A DNA stretch of 64,000 nucleotides, taken from assembly GCA_963675435.1 (NCBI GenBank), contig OY776216.1, forward strand, positions 5,332,001 through 5,396,000, in the 5' to 3' direction. Under the pieces are notes generated by a model. The model was given only the letters and a program-made list of their open reading frames with translations, ran no database searches and had not been told where the DNA came from. A program made the translations under genes and the position numbers. The stretch comes from Saccharicrinis sp963675435. Its GTDB lineage: Bacteria; Bacteroidota; Bacteroidia; Bacteroidales; Marinilabiliaceae. This document shows, in pieces, positions 8,803 to 17,750 of this stretch (position 1 is the stretch's first letter; the number at the start of each line of letters is the position of its first letter).

Positions 8803-10014
8803 ATGACTCAAAACGAATACATAGAAAGAGAAGATAAATATGGTGCACATAATTACCATCCACTACCAGTGGTATTAGATAAAGGAGAAGGCATTTATGT
8901 TTGGGATGTTGATGGTAAAAAGTATTTTGATTTTCTATCTGCATATTCCGCAGTTAATCAAGGACACTGTCATCCCAAAATTATCAAAGCTCTTACTGAT
9001 CAAGCATCAAAACTTACTTTAACTTCAAGAGCTTTTTACAGCAGTGTACTTGGAGAGTTTGAAGAATATATTACAAACTACTTTGGCTACGATAAGGTAT
9101 TGCCAATGAATACAGGTGCTGAAGCTGATGAAACCGCCATAAAGCTTTGTAGAAAATGGGCTTACGAAAAAAAAGGTATTGAAGAAAATCAGGCTAAGAT
9201 TATTGTTTGTGAAGGCAACTTTCATGGAAGAACAATAACTATTATTTCCATGTCTACAGATCCGGACTCCTATAAAGGATTTGGACCTTACACTCCTGGA
9301 TTTGAAGTGGTTGCTTATAACGACATTGAAGCATTAGAAAAGGCTTTAGAAGACCCTAATGTTGCCGGATTTTTAGTTGAACCAATTCAGGGAGAAGCAG
9401 GTGTTTATGTTCCTGAGGATGGATATTTAAAGAAAGCTCACGAACTTTGTAAAGCTAAAAATGTGCTTTTTATTGCTGACGAAGTACAAACAGGAATTGC
9501 ACGTACAGGAAAAATGTTAGCATGTGATCACGAAGGTGTTCGTCCTGATGTGTTAATACTTGGGAAAGCAGTTTCTGGAGGTGTATTCCCGGTTTCTGCA
9601 GTATTAGCCGATGATGACATTATGCTATGCATTAAACCAGGTGAGCATGGATCAACCTATGGTGGTAACCCACTAGGTTGTAAAGTAGCAATTGCAGCTC
9701 TTGATGTAATTAAAGATGAAAACCTAGCTGAGAATGCAACTAAATTAGGGGAGATTTTCCGTAGTGAATTAGAAGGTATTCAATCAGATATGATTGAGTT
9801 GGTTCGTGGAAAAGGATTACTTAATGCAGTAGTTATTAAACCTAAAAATGGAAAAACAGCCTGGGATGTTTGTATAGCCATGAAAGAAAATGGTTTAATT
9901 GCAAAACCAACACACGGACACATCATCCGATTTGCACCACCTTTGGTAATTAATGAAGAACAACTTAGAGAAGCATTAGATATTATTAAAAAAACTTTTG
10001 CTGAATTTGAATAG
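8803..10014 (+). CDS. rocD: ornithine aminotransferase
   Basis: A 403-aa PLP-dependent class III aminotransferase, matching ornithine--oxo-acid transaminase in length and signature (ornithine plus 2-oxoglutarate to glutamate semialdehyde plus glutamate, the proline/arginine catabolic link). The N terminus EDKYGAHNYHPLPVVL is typical of this enzyme. The PLP lysine is in LILGKAVSGGVFPVSA near residue 254, preceded by IADEVQTGIARTGK with the cofactor-binding Asp. It is single-gene and closed by a strong terminator. A Crp/Fnr-like palindrome upstream suggests regulation by carbon, redox or nitrogen state. Confidence 0.93.
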   Translation: MTQNEYIEREDKYGAHNYHPLPVVLDKGEGIYVWDVDGKKYFDFLSAYSAVNQGHCHPKIIKALTDQASKLTLTSRAFYSSVLGEFEEYITNYFGYDKVLPMNTGAEADETAIKLCRKWAYEKKGIEENQAKIIVCEGNFHGRTITIISMSTDPDSYKGFGPYTPGFEVVAYNDIEALEKALEDPNVAGFLVEPIQGEAGVYVPEDGYLKKAHELCKAKNVLFIADEVQTGIARTGKMLACDHEGVRPDVLILGKAVSGGVFPVSAVLADDDIMLCIKPGEHGSTYGGNPLGCKVAIAALDVIKDENLAENATKLGEIFRSELEGIQSDMIELVRGKGLLNAVVIKPKNGKTAWDVCIAMKENGLIAKPTHGHIIRFAPPLVINEEQLREALDIIKKTFAEFE

Positions 10015-10040
10015 TTTATAAAGTCTTATCACCATATTTA

Positions 10041-10073
10041 AGCCTGGAGTTTATTATTAAATATCTCCAGGCT
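10041..10073 (+). terminator. terminator of rocD
   Basis: AGCCTGGAG (10041-10049) pairs with CTCCAGGCT (10065-10073) and is followed by a run of T. It lies 26 bases after the rocD stop codon. Confidence 0.8.
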
Positions 10074-10142
10074 TTTTTTATTATACTAACCAACCTATCA
10101 ACACTTTACCTAGCTAATAAAAAACACTCCTGTCATTTTTTA

Positions 10143-10226
10143 AAAAACACACGTATTTTTAGGTAAAATGTATCGTGTTTTTCAAAAAATGTATCGTGAT
10201 TTTAAAAAAACACGTGTATTTTTTTT
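10143..10226. promoter_or_regulatory. cluster of four operator-like repeats
   Basis: Four A/T-flanked motifs of about 17 bases follow one another: AAAACACACGTATTTTT, AAAATGTATCGTGTTTT, AAAATGTATCGTGATTTT and AAAACACGTGTATTTTT. The middle two are direct copies. The outer two are related in the opposite orientation (ACACGT/ACGTGT core). This layout suggests a repressor array in front of the unknown gene at 10311. Protein and role are unknown. Confidence 0.4.
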
Positions 10227-10310
10227 GCATACCAAAAGTAGACTAAAAATTCCTGTGGTAAAATGTATCAAAAAAACGTATATTTAATATCTATTAAAAC
10301 CTACTTCACC

Positions 10311-10817
10311 ATGGAAAAGGAATTACAATTACTTTACTCCAGACTACGAAAACTCGATGAAAGATCTTTTGATTTAAACAGCTGGAAACAAGGAACCATT
10401 GCTGTAATAAACTCAATACTCGGACCTGATAATCTGAAAAAGAAACTAATTGAGGATATTGACTTTCAAAACAACAGTTGGTCGTTACGCGATACCACAG
10501 GCGATGTTGACTCTGTAAAGAAAACCTGTGCTGACGTATTAGAAACCATTATCCTTGAAATTGAAACCTTTGGTTTAGCTGAAAATGTTATTCAGGATAA
10601 AGACAAAACTAGTTTAGGTGGAATTGAATTAATCGATGAAGCCATTAAGCAAGAATTATCGCAATCTCAACTTGATGAACTATTAACTTTACTTAAAGAC
10701 AAAACAACATCACACACACAGATTGTTGACAAGATTAAACGCTTTGGATACGAAATAGCACCCAAAATACTTGCGAGCATTCTCTTAAATGAAAAATATA
10801 TGAAAGTAAAGAAATAA
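10311..10817 (+). CDS. hypothetical cytoplasmic protein
   Basis: A 168-aa protein that I do not recognise. The start is placed at the ATG at 10311 (MEKELQLLYSRLRKLDE); an upstream in-frame ATG at 10263 adds a 16-residue extension that looks like leader sequence. It has no signal peptide or membrane segment, is charged and appears all-helical, with a recurring DNLKKKLIEDI and QSQLDELLTLLKDK pattern that could form helical bundles. It is followed by a bidirectional terminator shared with argS and preceded by a cluster of operator-like repeats, so it is probably an independently controlled single gene. Confidence 0.6.
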   Translation: MEKELQLLYSRLRKLDERSFDLNSWKQGTIAVINSILGPDNLKKKLIEDIDFQNNSWSLRDTTGDVDSVKKTCADVLETIILEIETFGLAENVIQDKDKTSLGGIELIDEAIKQELSQSQLDELLTLLKDKTTSHTQIVDKIKRFGYEIAPKILASILLNEKYMKVKK

Positions 10818-10844
10818 AGTCTTAATAAAAACTCTATAAAATTA

Positions 10845-10879
10845 AAAGGCCTGCAATACCAATGATACTGCAGGCCTTT
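10845..10879. terminator. bidirectional terminator between the 10311 gene and argS
   Basis: AAAGGCCTGCA (10845-10855) pairs perfectly with TGCAGGCCTTT (10869-10879) around a 13-base loop, between two convergent genes. Confidence 0.8.
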
Positions 10880-10900
10880 CTGTATAAATATTATATGCAA

Positions 10901-12820
10901 TTACATTTTTTCAGGAACATCAGCTCCTAATAACCACATTGCATTTTTAATTGTTTTACCAACCGTTTTACATAAAACTAAACGCATCATGCGTTTATCT
11001 TCATCCTCCTCAAAAAGGATTGGATAATCATGATAAAACTGATTGTATTCTTTTGCTAAGTCATATGCAAAGTTTGCAATAACCGCAGGCGAAAATACTT
11101 TACCTGCTTCCTTCACAATATTTGGGAAGTTAGAGATCATTCTGATCAGGTTATTTTCCTTCTCTCCGATTTCTACATTTGTAGGTGCCTTATCTGCTAC
11201 CTCAATACCTTTTTCAGCAGCTTTTCTGAAAATAGATTGAATTCTGGCGTGAGTATATTGAATAAACGGACCTGTATTACCATTAAAATCAATAGATTCA
11301 GAAGGATTAAATGTCATATTTTTACGAGGATCTACTTTTAAGATGAAATACTTAAGTGCTCCCAATGCGATCATTCTAAATACACACTCAGCTTCCTCTT
11401 CTGAATATCCTTCAAGCTTTCCAAGTTCTTTTGACATTTCTCGAGCAGTGTTTACCATCTCATCCACTAAATCGTCGGCATCAACAACTGTTCCCTCTCT
11501 TGATTTCATTTTACCTTCAGGAAGCTCAACCATTCCATATGAGAAGTGAACCAAATCTTTTCCCCACTTAAATCCTAGCTTATCTAAAAGTAATGCTAAT
11601 ACCTGAAAGTGATAATCCTGCTCATTACCTACAACATAAACCATTTTATCGATACTAAAATCGTCAAAACGAAGTTTTGCTGTACCAATATCCTGAGTCA
11701 TATAAACTGATGTACCATCCTTACGAAGTAATAACTTCTCATCAAGACCATCATCAGCTAAATTACACCATACACTGTTATCCTCTCTTCTGTAAAAAAG
11801 ACCTTTATCCAGACCTTCTAAAACCATATCTCTACCTACAGTAAAAGTATCTGATTCGTAATAGATCTTATCAAAGTCAACGCCTAACTTTTTATAAGTC
11901 ACATCAAAACCGGCATAAACCCAACTATTCATGGTTTCCCAGTCCTTATACACTTCTGCATCTTTTGCTTCCCATTTTCTAAGCATTTCACGTGCTTCTA
12001 AAATTAAAGGAGCATTATTTTCAGCGTATTTACTTAACTCTTCACAAGCTTTGAACTGCTCATTTTCAGCATCATTCAAACCTTCTTTGGTTTTCTTTTT
12101 TGCTTTTAAATCTGAATACAACGCAGAAAAATCAGTTGCATCACTAATTGCATCATATTCACTAATATTCTCTGCAATGATTGCTTTAATCTCAGCCTTA
12201 TATTCCTGATCAAATTTCACGTAGTAGTCACCAACTAACTTATCACCTTTGATTCCTGTTGATTCTGGTGTTGCACCTTCACCCCATTTTTTCCAGGCCA
12301 GCATCGATTTACAAATATGTATACCTCTATCGTTTACAATATTTGTTTTCACTACTCTATATCCATTTGCTCCGGCAATTCTGGATAATGAATATCCTAA
12401 AAGGTTATTACGGATATGCCCAAGGTGTAATGGCTTATTGGTATTTGGAGACGAATATTCTATCATCATTAAAGGAGAAGTTTCTTCTACTGGCTGAAAG
12501 CCATAAGTATCTTCTTTTGCAATATCATTTACTAAATTCAGCCAATAATCAGCAGCTAATTCAATGTTTAAAAATCCTTTAACAACATTATAGTTAGCCA
12601 CATTTTCATCAGAAGCTTTAATAAACTCTCCTATATCTTTACCTGTATCTTCAGGGGATTTTTTTGAAATCTTAAGCAATGGGAAAACCACGATTGTAAA
12701 ATCACCAGTTAAATCTTTTCGAGTGATTTGAACCTGAGCCTGGTTTTCATTTATTTCTTGTCCGTATAATTCCTTAACTGCGGCAATTACTTTACCTTTT
12801 AGTTGCAATTCTATATCCAT
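10901..12820 (-). CDS. argS: arginyl-tRNA synthetase
   Basis: A 639-aa class I aminoacyl-tRNA synthetase that charges tRNA-Arg. The HIGH-type motif is in NKPLHLGHIRNN near residue 130, and the KMSKS-type motif is GKMKSREGTVVDADD near residue 413. It has the N-terminal ArgRS additional domain and the C-terminal DALR anticodon-binding domain. It is longer than many ArgRS (about 560-600 aa). The extra residues appear as a Lys/Glu-rich insertion between about 205 and 270 (around DLKAKKKTKEGLNDAENEQF), which I believe recurs in Bacteroidota homologues. ATG start at 12818-12820. Confidence 0.95.
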   Translation of the reverse strand: MDIELQLKGKVIAAVKELYGQEINENQAQVQITRKDLTGDFTIVVFPLLKISKKSPEDTGKDIGEFIKASDENVANYNVVKGFLNIELAADYWLNLVNDIAKEDTYGFQPVEETSPLMMIEYSSPNTNKPLHLGHIRNNLLGYSLSRIAGANGYRVVKTNIVNDRGIHICKSMLAWKKWGEGATPESTGIKGDKLVGDYYVKFDQEYKAEIKAIIAENISEYDAISDATDFSALYSDLKAKKKTKEGLNDAENEQFKACEELSKYAENNAPLILEAREMLRKWEAKDAEVYKDWETMNSWVYAGFDVTYKKLGVDFDKIYYESDTFTVGRDMVLEGLDKGLFYRREDNSVWCNLADDGLDEKLLLRKDGTSVYMTQDIGTAKLRFDDFSIDKMVYVVGNEQDYHFQVLALLLDKLGFKWGKDLVHFSYGMVELPEGKMKSREGTVVDADDLVDEMVNTAREMSKELGKLEGYSEEEAECVFRMIALGALKYFILKVDPRKNMTFNPSESIDFNGNTGPFIQYTHARIQSIFRKAAEKGIEVADKAPTNVEIGEKENNLIRMISNFPNIVKEAGKVFSPAVIANFAYDLAKEYNQFYHDYPILFEEDEDKRMMRLVLCKTVGKTIKNAMWLLGADVPEKM

Positions 12821-12899
12821 AACTGCTGTTATTCTGCTTTATATTACAAATGAAAGCACAAAGATAAAAAAGTTATGCGAATGCGATATAGAACAAGTA

Positions 12900-13532
12900 T
12901 TATTCTACCAACTCAAACTCAATATCGATATGATATTCACTACTTACATTTTGTCCGTTGTATGTTGCCGGAATCCAATTCCACGTCTGAGGAAATGTTT
13001 TTGCAACTCTTAAAACTTCCCGATCCAGCAAGGGATGAAGTTTTTTTATTATTTGCAATTGTACTGGCCTACCTGCACTATCTACACTAACAGCTAAAGT
13101 TACCCGCCCTTTTACATCCTGATTTTTGGCAACCTGCGGATAATCAATATGATTTACAATATATACATATGGAATGATAGGACTCCCATCAAAAAAAACA
13201 GGAGTTTCAAAGTACTCATCAGGAGTTTGACGGTTTGCTATTTTAGTAACCTTTTGAGTATTATAATCATATTCAAAATCAAATATTCCATTCAATGAAA
13301 AATAAACCCACCTCCCGCTTTTCTCGCCATTTTTATAAGTTCCCCGTTCAATAACATAACCTTTATATTTTCTATAGTATCTGCCATGCCTTACTGAAGT
13401 ATCATTTTTCATGGCATAATATTGCTCATAAAAAAAACCATATTTCTTGCTCTGTACTGATGTTTCCTGCGCCTGGGAATTAACAAAACAAAATAACAGA
13501 TAAAAAACCGCCAGATATTTTAAACTATGCAA
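12900..13532 (-). CDS. energy transducer TonB C-terminal domain protein
   Basis: A 210-aa exported protein. A signal peptide (ending NSQAQ) is followed by a region with MORN-like repeats (RKYKGYVIERGTYKNGEKSGRWVYF) and then a TonB C-terminal domain (about 130-210; DVKGRVTLAVSVDSAGRPVQLQIIKKL). Bacteroidota carry many such single-domain TonB-like proteins outside the exb operons. No in-frame ATG precedes the signal peptide: the first usable codon is TTG at 13530-13532, with an in-frame stop nine codons upstream, so a TTG (or ATT) start is needed. The membrane anchor usual for TonB is not obvious beyond the signal peptide. Confidence 0.75.
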   Translation of the reverse strand: MHSLKYLAVFYLLFCFVNSQAQETSVQSKKYGFFYEQYYAMKNDTSVRHGRYYRKYKGYVIERGTYKNGEKSGRWVYFSLNGIFDFEYDYNTQKVTKIANRQTPDEYFETPVFFDGSPIIPYVYIVNHIDYPQVAKNQDVKGRVTLAVSVDSAGRPVQLQIIKKLHPLLDREVLRVAKTFPQTWNWIPATYNGQNVSSEYHIDIEFELVE

Positions 13533-13670
13533 AATGTATGTTTTATATATTATTACGCTCTACTGAAGAGAACTGATTTTCAACATTTCTATTGTGGTAA
13601 ATACAAAATATGCATGCATTTGCATAACCATAACGAAACATAGACAATAGTAAAGATAGGAATTAAAACA

Positions 13671-13716
13671 AAAACCTTATCATTTTACATTAAGAACCGT
13701 AAAATGATAAGGTTTT
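13671..13716 (-). terminator. strong terminator downstream of DPP IV
   Basis: An 18-bp perfect stem (13671-13688 with 13699-13716) around a 10-base loop. It lies between two minus-strand genes, 36 bases beyond the stop codon of the DPP IV gene, so it should end that transcript. Confidence 0.8.
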
Positions 13717-13751
13717 CTGATATTGAAAAAAACTGAAGCCGAAATGTATGT

Positions 13752-15959
13752 TTATAGATTTCTTTTTAAATAATCACTCATCATCTGATAAAGATGCATT
13801 CTTGTGTTTCCTCCGTAAATACTATGATTTCTATTTGGATAAACAAACATATCAAATTGCTTTCCTGCCTGAATCAACTGCTCTACAAACTCTACTGTAT
13901 TTTGATAATGCACATTATCGTCTGCTGAACCATGAATTACAAATAATCTACCAGATAGATCCTTTGCCATATTTATTGGAGAATTTTCATCATAACCTTT
14001 AGGGTTTTCCTGTGGTTTACGCATATATCTTTCAGTATAAACACTATCGTAGTATCGCCAGTTGGTAACCGGAGCTACTGCAATACCAACCTTAAATACT
14101 CCATTTCCTTTACCTAAACAACTACAACTCATAAAACCACCATAACTCCAACCCCATATTGCTATTCTTGAGGCATCGGTATAAGATAAACTACCTAAAT
14201 ATTTGGCAGCCTCAATCTGGTCATCCGATTCATACTTACCTAATTTCATGTAGGTACACTTTCTAAATTCTTCACCTCTGGCGCCTGTTCCTCTTGGATC
14301 AACACAAGCAACAAGGTATCCCTGAGAAGCTAAATATTGCTCCCAACCGATTGACCACTCATCCAAAACCTCCTGAGAGTTAGGACCGCTATACTGCGTC
14401 ATTAAAACCGGGTATTGCTTTGATGCATCGAAATTCAATGGTTTAACCATCCATCCATTCAACTCAACACCTTCACTGGTTTTAAATGTAAAAAACTCCT
14501 TAGCAGAAATATCATAAGCCTTTAACCTGGTTTTTAAGGCAGAGTTATCTACTAAAGTTCTCAACAGCTTTCCTGATTGCGCATGCAATGTATATTTTGG
14601 CGGTGTATTTGTACTCGAAAAATTATTTACATAATACTTGTAAGTTGCACTAAATTGTGCGCTATTAGTACCTTGTTCTGTACTTAATGTATAATTCTTT
14701 TTAGTATCCAGACTTACTGCATAAATCTCTCGTTGTGTAGGCGAAACTTTAGCTGCCTGATAATAGATTAACTTTCTATTGGCATCATAACCATAAAATG
14801 CTGTTACATCCCAATCTCCTTTTGTTAATTGTCTAACTTTCATACCAGCCATTGTATATAAGTGAATATGGTTATATCCATCCATTTCACCAACATATAC
14901 AAAGTAATCTCCACCAGGTAGAAATGTTAAATTATCCAATACATCTTCGGCAATATAATAATCGTTCCTATGCGTAAAAACACTCTTGGTAATTGTTGAT
15001 GCTGTATTGGCAATCAATAAGTCGAATTGATTTTGTAATCTGTTCAGCTTTAAAATCCCTAACTTACCATCTTCGTAGGTCCATCTGATTCGAGGAATAT
15101 AATAATCTTCACCTTCAATATCCATAGTTTTGGTAGTCCTGTTTTTTACATGAAAAACTTTTACTTCAACCTTAGAGTTATCTTCACCTGCTTTTGGATA
15201 TTTAAATTTATATTCTCCTGGGTATAAAGCATATTCTTCATGAGTAGGATGACTTCCTTTGTAAAGTGGAAACTTATATTGCTTTACATTTGACTCATCA
15301 AATCGAAGGTAAGCAAGTTCCATACTGTTAGGCGACCATTCCATTGCTCTGTTAAACTCAAACTCTTCTTCATAAACCCAATCCGGCACACCATTAATGA
15401 TTTTATTATATGCTCCATCATTCGTTACTCTGGCTTCTGTTCCAAATAATATTTTATGAATATATACATCATTATCTTTTACAAAAGCCACCATATTTCC
15501 ATCTGGCGAAAAGATTGCTGCTTGTTGCTTCCCTTCTTCCGACAAAGGTTTAATCTCTTTTCTTTTTATATCGTATATATAATAGTTTGCTTTATATGTT
15601 CTTCTGTAAACATTTTCTCGATTTGTATATACAAGAATTCTGGTATTTGTACTATTAAACTCATAACCTTGTATTAAATCAATTGGACAATCTTTAATTT
15701 CATCAAGATTCATAACAACCCTATCTTGTTTCCCTGTGGAATAAGCATATTTTACAATTGTCTTACCACCTTCAAGTGTTGTGTAATAATTTCCATCTGA
15801 AGTAGATTTTAATCCACTGATGGATTTTGAGTAGAATGTTGCATATTTATTTAAGTCCTCTAATGTAACCGTCTTTTTTTGGGCTGTTACAAACAATGGA
15901 ATAATAAAAGCAGTAAAAAATAATATATTCTTTATTGATTTTTTTGTTGATTGATACAT
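13752..15959 (-). CDS. dipeptidyl-peptidase IV (S9B serine peptidase)
   Basis: A 735-aa S9 family prolyl dipeptidase. Signal peptide 1-26 (ending VTAQ), then an eight-bladed propeller with the DWVYEEEFEF motif (double Glu that binds the substrate N terminus), then an alpha/beta hydrolase domain. The catalytic Ser is Ser605 in WGWSYGGF, the Asp lies in GSADDNVHY near 680, and His712 is in NRNHSIYGG. It cleaves X-Pro dipeptides from peptide N termini, acting in the periplasm. Close homologues in Porphyromonas and Bacteroides have the same layout. It is monocistronic with a strong terminator. Confidence 0.93.
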   Translation of the reverse strand: MYQSTKKSIKNILFFTAFIIPLFVTAQKKTVTLEDLNKYATFYSKSISGLKSTSDGNYYTTLEGGKTIVKYAYSTGKQDRVVMNLDEIKDCPIDLIQGYEFNSTNTRILVYTNRENVYRRTYKANYYIYDIKRKEIKPLSEEGKQQAAIFSPDGNMVAFVKDNDVYIHKILFGTEARVTNDGAYNKIINGVPDWVYEEEFEFNRAMEWSPNSMELAYLRFDESNVKQYKFPLYKGSHPTHEEYALYPGEYKFKYPKAGEDNSKVEVKVFHVKNRTTKTMDIEGEDYYIPRIRWTYEDGKLGILKLNRLQNQFDLLIANTASTITKSVFTHRNDYYIAEDVLDNLTFLPGGDYFVYVGEMDGYNHIHLYTMAGMKVRQLTKGDWDVTAFYGYDANRKLIYYQAAKVSPTQREIYAVSLDTKKNYTLSTEQGTNSAQFSATYKYYVNNFSSTNTPPKYTLHAQSGKLLRTLVDNSALKTRLKAYDISAKEFFTFKTSEGVELNGWMVKPLNFDASKQYPVLMTQYSGPNSQEVLDEWSIGWEQYLASQGYLVACVDPRGTGARGEEFRKCTYMKLGKYESDDQIEAAKYLGSLSYTDASRIAIWGWSYGGFMSCSCLGKGNGVFKVGIAVAPVTNWRYYDSVYTERYMRKPQENPKGYDENSPINMAKDLSGRLFVIHGSADDNVHYQNTVEFVEQLIQAGKQFDMFVYPNRNHSIYGGNTRMHLYQMMSDYLKRNL

Positions 15960-16096
15960 ATGTTAATAATACTTATTACTAATTAAAGAAACTTTTATCG
16001 CGAACAAAGCTAATAATTAGACACTAGGATTCAAATTTTAGCGCTAATTCAAGAAAGTAACTTTATTACTACTATAATTTGTAAGCTGAAATAGTT

Positions 16097-17509
16097 TTAC
16101 TCTCTAACAAACTTCACTCCAAAAGCCACAAAATTAGCATTCAATCCTGTATTTCGTTTATAATTATTATACTTTATATCAATACTTTTTAATCCAAACT
16201 TCCCAATTTTAGCTCTTGTAAATATATCTGTATAAGATATTCCAAAACCAAACTGGTCAGCACTAAATTTCGACAGGTCATAATCTGAAGTATAATATTT
16301 ACTTGTAGACCGATGAGTATCGAATGGCGCAAAATAATCCGCTGCAGACTGATTATAAAAACGATAACTTGGATACAAGGTAAACTTTTGCGATATTTTC
16401 ACTGGTATTTCAACATTTATCGTATTTGATGTAATTCCCCAATCATCGTAATAAAACCTGTAATACGTCCGTACCGCAAAATATTCGTTGATAAAATAAT
16501 GAAATCTGGCTCCCACCGGAATCTTTAACCTCGTGCTTGGCATACGTTCAATATCATCAGCCAACATAAAAACATCTCTGTTTTTTCTACTTGTATAATA
16601 AGGTATACTCTCGGCATTACCTATGTAATAATTACTTCTATCAGAAAAATAAACACGCTGCATAGGATTAGACAACCATCCATCCTGCTGCACCATGTCA
16701 AAAAACAGCGAAAACTGTGCATTTCTACTTAAAATTTGAGAAAATGAAACCGATAACGAATATGTATTCCGCCCCTTATCTGTAACTTTTGAATAATTAA
16801 TTGGATCCCAGGTGATACTGTTCTTATTGGTAACCATTCCCTGTTGATTTAAAATATCAGCATTTGCAAAAAATCCACTGTACAAATCACCATTTACATC
16901 ATCATAAGAGATTAGTTCTGTTGGATAAACCGGTTTCCATGTATCTAAATACAAACTACCTTTTACATTTATTTCTGTATTTTTCTCATTAAACAGTTTA
17001 GTATATCCTCCACCAAATCCAATTGAGGTATAATCAAACTCTTTTGAAAAAGAGGCATGCGCATCCCATAATTTATTTCTATCATCGGAGCTGTGAGAAT
17101 AGCTTCCTGATATATTGGTCCAAGTATCTTTCTGTGATGCTCCAGACGAAGCCACCCAAGGACTACCTGTCATATCGTTGTTTGCATTCTGTGAAGCTCC
17201 AGATCTATCAAATGGGTTCAAATTACTTGATGAAGCTGAAGTGTACGTAGAAAATCCAACATCTACAGTAAGAACGTCATCATCATTTAGTGGAATGCTC
17301 ACAATAATATTAGGTGTAAAATCTGTAATTTCCTCATCTCCAACACCACCTGTTACTGATGCATTATCACCTTCTTGATTATAATAACTTGATAATATAT
17401 CCACTTCTGTATTTTCAAGCACACGTTTTTTAAATGTAATTGTGGTATCCGATTGAGAATATGCAAACACACTGAAAAACGACAATATTAATATAAATAA
17501 ACTCTTCAT
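16097..17509 (-). CDS. DUF3570 outer-membrane protein, last gene of ApbE operon
   Basis: A 470-aa DUF3570 protein. The signal peptide (1-18, ending AYSQ) is followed by KRVLENTEVDILSSYYNQEG, a sequence typical of the family, and then many alternating aromatic/hydrophobic strands. It ends in FGVKFVRE, consistent with an outer-membrane beta-barrel. Two SGAS tetrapeptides occur, at residues 103-106 (FDRSGAS) and 122-125 (ASSGAS). They resemble the [ST]GA[ST] core of ApbE flavinylation sites, though this assignment is my inference. It is the fourth gene of a tight minus-strand operon (gap of 24 bases from DUF4266) with ApbE and thioredoxin. Confidence 0.85.
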   Translation of the reverse strand: MKSLFILILSFFSVFAYSQSDTTITFKKRVLENTEVDILSSYYNQEGDNASVTGGVGDEEITDFTPNIIVSIPLNDDDVLTVDVGFSTYTSASSSNLNPFDRSGASQNANNDMTGSPWVASSGASQKDTWTNISGSYSHSSDDRNKLWDAHASFSKEFDYTSIGFGGGYTKLFNEKNTEINVKGSLYLDTWKPVYPTELISYDDVNGDLYSGFFANADILNQQGMVTNKNSITWDPINYSKVTDKGRNTYSLSVSFSQILSRNAQFSLFFDMVQQDGWLSNPMQRVYFSDRSNYYIGNAESIPYYTSRKNRDVFMLADDIERMPSTRLKIPVGARFHYFINEYFAVRTYYRFYYDDWGITSNTINVEIPVKISQKFTLYPSYRFYNQSAADYFAPFDTHRSTSKYYTSDYDLSKFSADQFGFGISYTDIFTRAKIGKFGLKSIDIKYNNYKRNTGLNANFVAFGVKFVRE

Positions 17510-17533
17510 TTTTATAACTTTTATAACACAATA

Positions 17534-17746
17534 TCAATTACAACCACAGCCTCCTCCGGACTTTCCGCCATTTGCTCCAGATGCACCCTCTCGATAAACC
17601 TGATAATTTGTCTCAAACTTTTTAAACTTTTTATCGCTTAATGCCATATCCGGATCATTAATATTTACTTTTTCGTATTCCTTTAGTACAACACAGGAAC
17701 TCATTGAGCTTACAATTAAGATTGCAACCAATAATATTTTTTTCAT
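17534..17746 (-). CDS. DUF4266 small lipoprotein with Cys-rich tail
   Basis: A 70-aa protein. Residues 1-18 form a lipoprotein signal with Cys18 as the lipidation site (SMSSC). The mature part is charged and ends in a Gly-rich tail, GGKSGGGCGCN, with Cys67 and Cys69, the hallmark of DUF4266. A GAS tripeptide (Glu53-Gly-Ala-Ser56) precedes the tail. Function is unknown. The CxC tail could bind metal, form a disulfide or carry a modification, and the thioredoxin and ApbE encoded upstream make redox or flavin chemistry plausible. It lies 4 bases after apbE and 24 before the DUF3570 gene. Confidence 0.85.
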   Translation of the reverse strand: MKKILLVAILIVSSMSSCVVLKEYEKVNINDPDMALSDKKFKKFETNYQVYREGASGANGGKSGGGCGCN

Positions 17747-17750
17747 TCTT

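Noticed and set aside
12259..12582. plus-strand frame opposite argS
   Set aside because: It lies fully within the conserved argS coding sequence on the other strand and has no features of its own.
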